From Paenibacillus cremeus (lineage in GTDB: Bacteria > Bacillota > Bacilli > Paenibacillales > NBRC-103111), in the NCBI RefSeq assembly GCF_007786445.1, contig NZ_VNJI01000068.1, forward strand, positions 1-34,394: 34,394 bases of DNA. The letters run 5' to 3'. The notes beneath the pieces are model-generated. The model was not told the origin of the DNA. It did not search any database and saw only the letters and a program-made list of their open reading frames with translations. The position numbers and the translations under genes are program-made. This document shows, in pieces, positions 33,817 through 34,394 of the stretch; the stretch's first letter is position 1; each line of letters begins with the position of its first letter.

Positions 33817-33829
33817 ATGAGTTGTAAAA

Positions 33830-33906
33830 TGGGGCGATCGATGGGACTTGAACCCACGAATGCTGGAGCCACAGACCAGTGCGTTAACCCCTTCGCCACG
33901 ACCGCC
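33830..33906 (-). tRNA. tRNA-His (anticodon GTG)
   Basis: The extra 5' G(-1) faces discriminator C73, with acceptor GCGGTCG/CGATCGC; anticodon loop CTGTGGC; CCA encoded. Confidence 0.96.
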
Positions 33907-33929
33907 ATATTAAGAATTAAAACCAGTAA

Positions 33930-34004
33930 TGGTGCCGTCGAGAGGAATCGAACCTCCGACCTACGCATTACGAGTGCGTTGCTCTACCGCTGAGCTACGA
34001 CGGC
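33930..34004 (-). tRNA. tRNA-Thr (anticodon CGT)
   Basis: Acceptor GCCGTCG/CGACGGC, anticodon loop CTCGTAA between ACGCA and TGCGT; CCA encoded. Confidence 0.95.
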
Positions 34005-34017
34005 TTAAACAAAACAT

Positions 34018-34050
34018 CGGAGCGATCGGAATACTTTCCGTTCTACTCCG
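34018..34050 (-). other. Hairpin in the longest gap of the tRNA cluster
   Basis: Between tRNA-Asp and tRNA-Thr (95 bases) the minus strand can fold CGGAG/CTCCG outside CGGAA/TTCCG with loop AGTA, followed by a T-rich stretch. It may be a processing or partial-termination element. A TATAAT-like hexamer also lies in this gap without a good -35. Confidence 0.4.
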
Positions 34051-34099
34051 AACTTAGGTGTATTCCTCGAGCAAGCATTATAAGTGCTGTTAAAAAAAA

Positions 34100-34176
34100 T
34101 GGCGGAGCCGACGGGATTCGAACCCGCGGTCTCCTGCGTGACAGGCAGGCATGTTAGGCCTCTACACCACGGCTCC
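34100..34176 (-). tRNA. tRNA-Asp (anticodon GTC)
   Basis: Acceptor GGAGCCG/CGGCTCC, anticodon loop CTGTCAC, discriminator G; CCA encoded. Confidence 0.97.
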
Positions 34177-34185
34177 ACACTGGTA

Positions 34186-34266
<81 letters not shown>

Positions 34267-34283
34267 TCAGTAAAAATATTATA

Positions 34284-34359
34284 TGGTGGAGGCTGACGGG
34301 ATCGAACCGCCGACCCTCTGCTTGTAAGGCAGATGCTCTCCCAGCTGAGCTAAGCCTCC
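34284..34359 (-). tRNA. tRNA-Val (anticodon TAC)
   Basis: Acceptor GGAGGCT/AGCCTCC, anticodon loop CTTACAA; CCA encoded. Confidence 0.97.
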
Positions 34360-34367
34360 ATGGGATT

Positions 34368-34394
34368 TGGTGACCCGTAGGGGATTCGAACCCC
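34368..34394 (-). tRNA. Partial tRNA, probably tRNA-Glu (cut by the window edge)
   Basis: Only the 3' part is present: T arm GGGGTTCGAATCCCC, then the acceptor strand ending ACGGGTCACCA. That acceptor end and the position before tRNA-Val fit tRNA-Glu; the anticodon is outside the window. Confidence 0.7.

Overview
The window looks like the chromosome of a spore-forming Firmicute of the Paenibacillaceae (Paenibacillus-like). The evidence is AGGAGG-type ribosome binding sites, sigma-A promoters, T-box and purine riboswitches, and gene order recalled from Bacillus (moxR-DUF58-transglutaminase-guaA-pbuG, and a gsaB-like gene near ABC genes and bcp). GC content is moderate to high, with very GC-rich patches. 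No phage, insertion sequence or CRISPR array was seen. Most genes lie on the minus strand; only the LCP, PhzF, hemL and glutamate synthase genes are on the plus strand.

Layout. 1-1905: a large membrane protein of unknown function, running off the left edge. 1906-2274: a dense cluster of DnaA boxes ending in a 15-bp-arm palindrome. 2275-4624: leuA behind two tandem leucine-type T-box leaders and one clear promoter. 4657-6426: pbuG with a guanine riboswitch, promoter and PurR-type operator. 6591-8257: guaA. 8380-13261: a transglutaminase-like protein, a DUF58 protein and a MoxR ATPase, translationally coupled. 13310-14731: a secreted polysaccharide deacetylase. 14844-17485: an MHYT-PAS-GGDEF-EAL c-di-GMP enzyme whose leader contains a c-di-GMP-I riboswitch. 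17622-20785: a putative bcp and ABC-2 exporter operon. 21026-24434: LCP protein, PhzF-family protein and HemL-type aminomutase on the plus strand. 24587-29627: a large, divergent, stand-alone glutamate synthase with a LysR-type operator candidate upstream. 29646-30265: a GlpP-type antiterminator without glp neighbours. 30372-33038: the ketodeoxygluconate operon kduD-kdgK-eda. 33081-34394: a minus-strand cluster of 13 complete tRNA genes and one partial tRNA gene.

Functionally the window combines purine salvage and GMP synthesis, leucine and glutamate synthesis, uronate/pectin breakdown to pyruvate and glyceraldehyde-3-phosphate, envelope functions, c-di-GMP signalling and peroxide defence. 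The most notable signals are in the non-coding DNA: the DnaA-box cluster, tandem T-boxes, the c-di-GMP riboswitch before a c-di-GMP enzyme gene, helically phased repeats upstream of kduD, and a C-rich, G-poor transcript tract after the transglutaminase gene. No clearly new multi-gene system was found.
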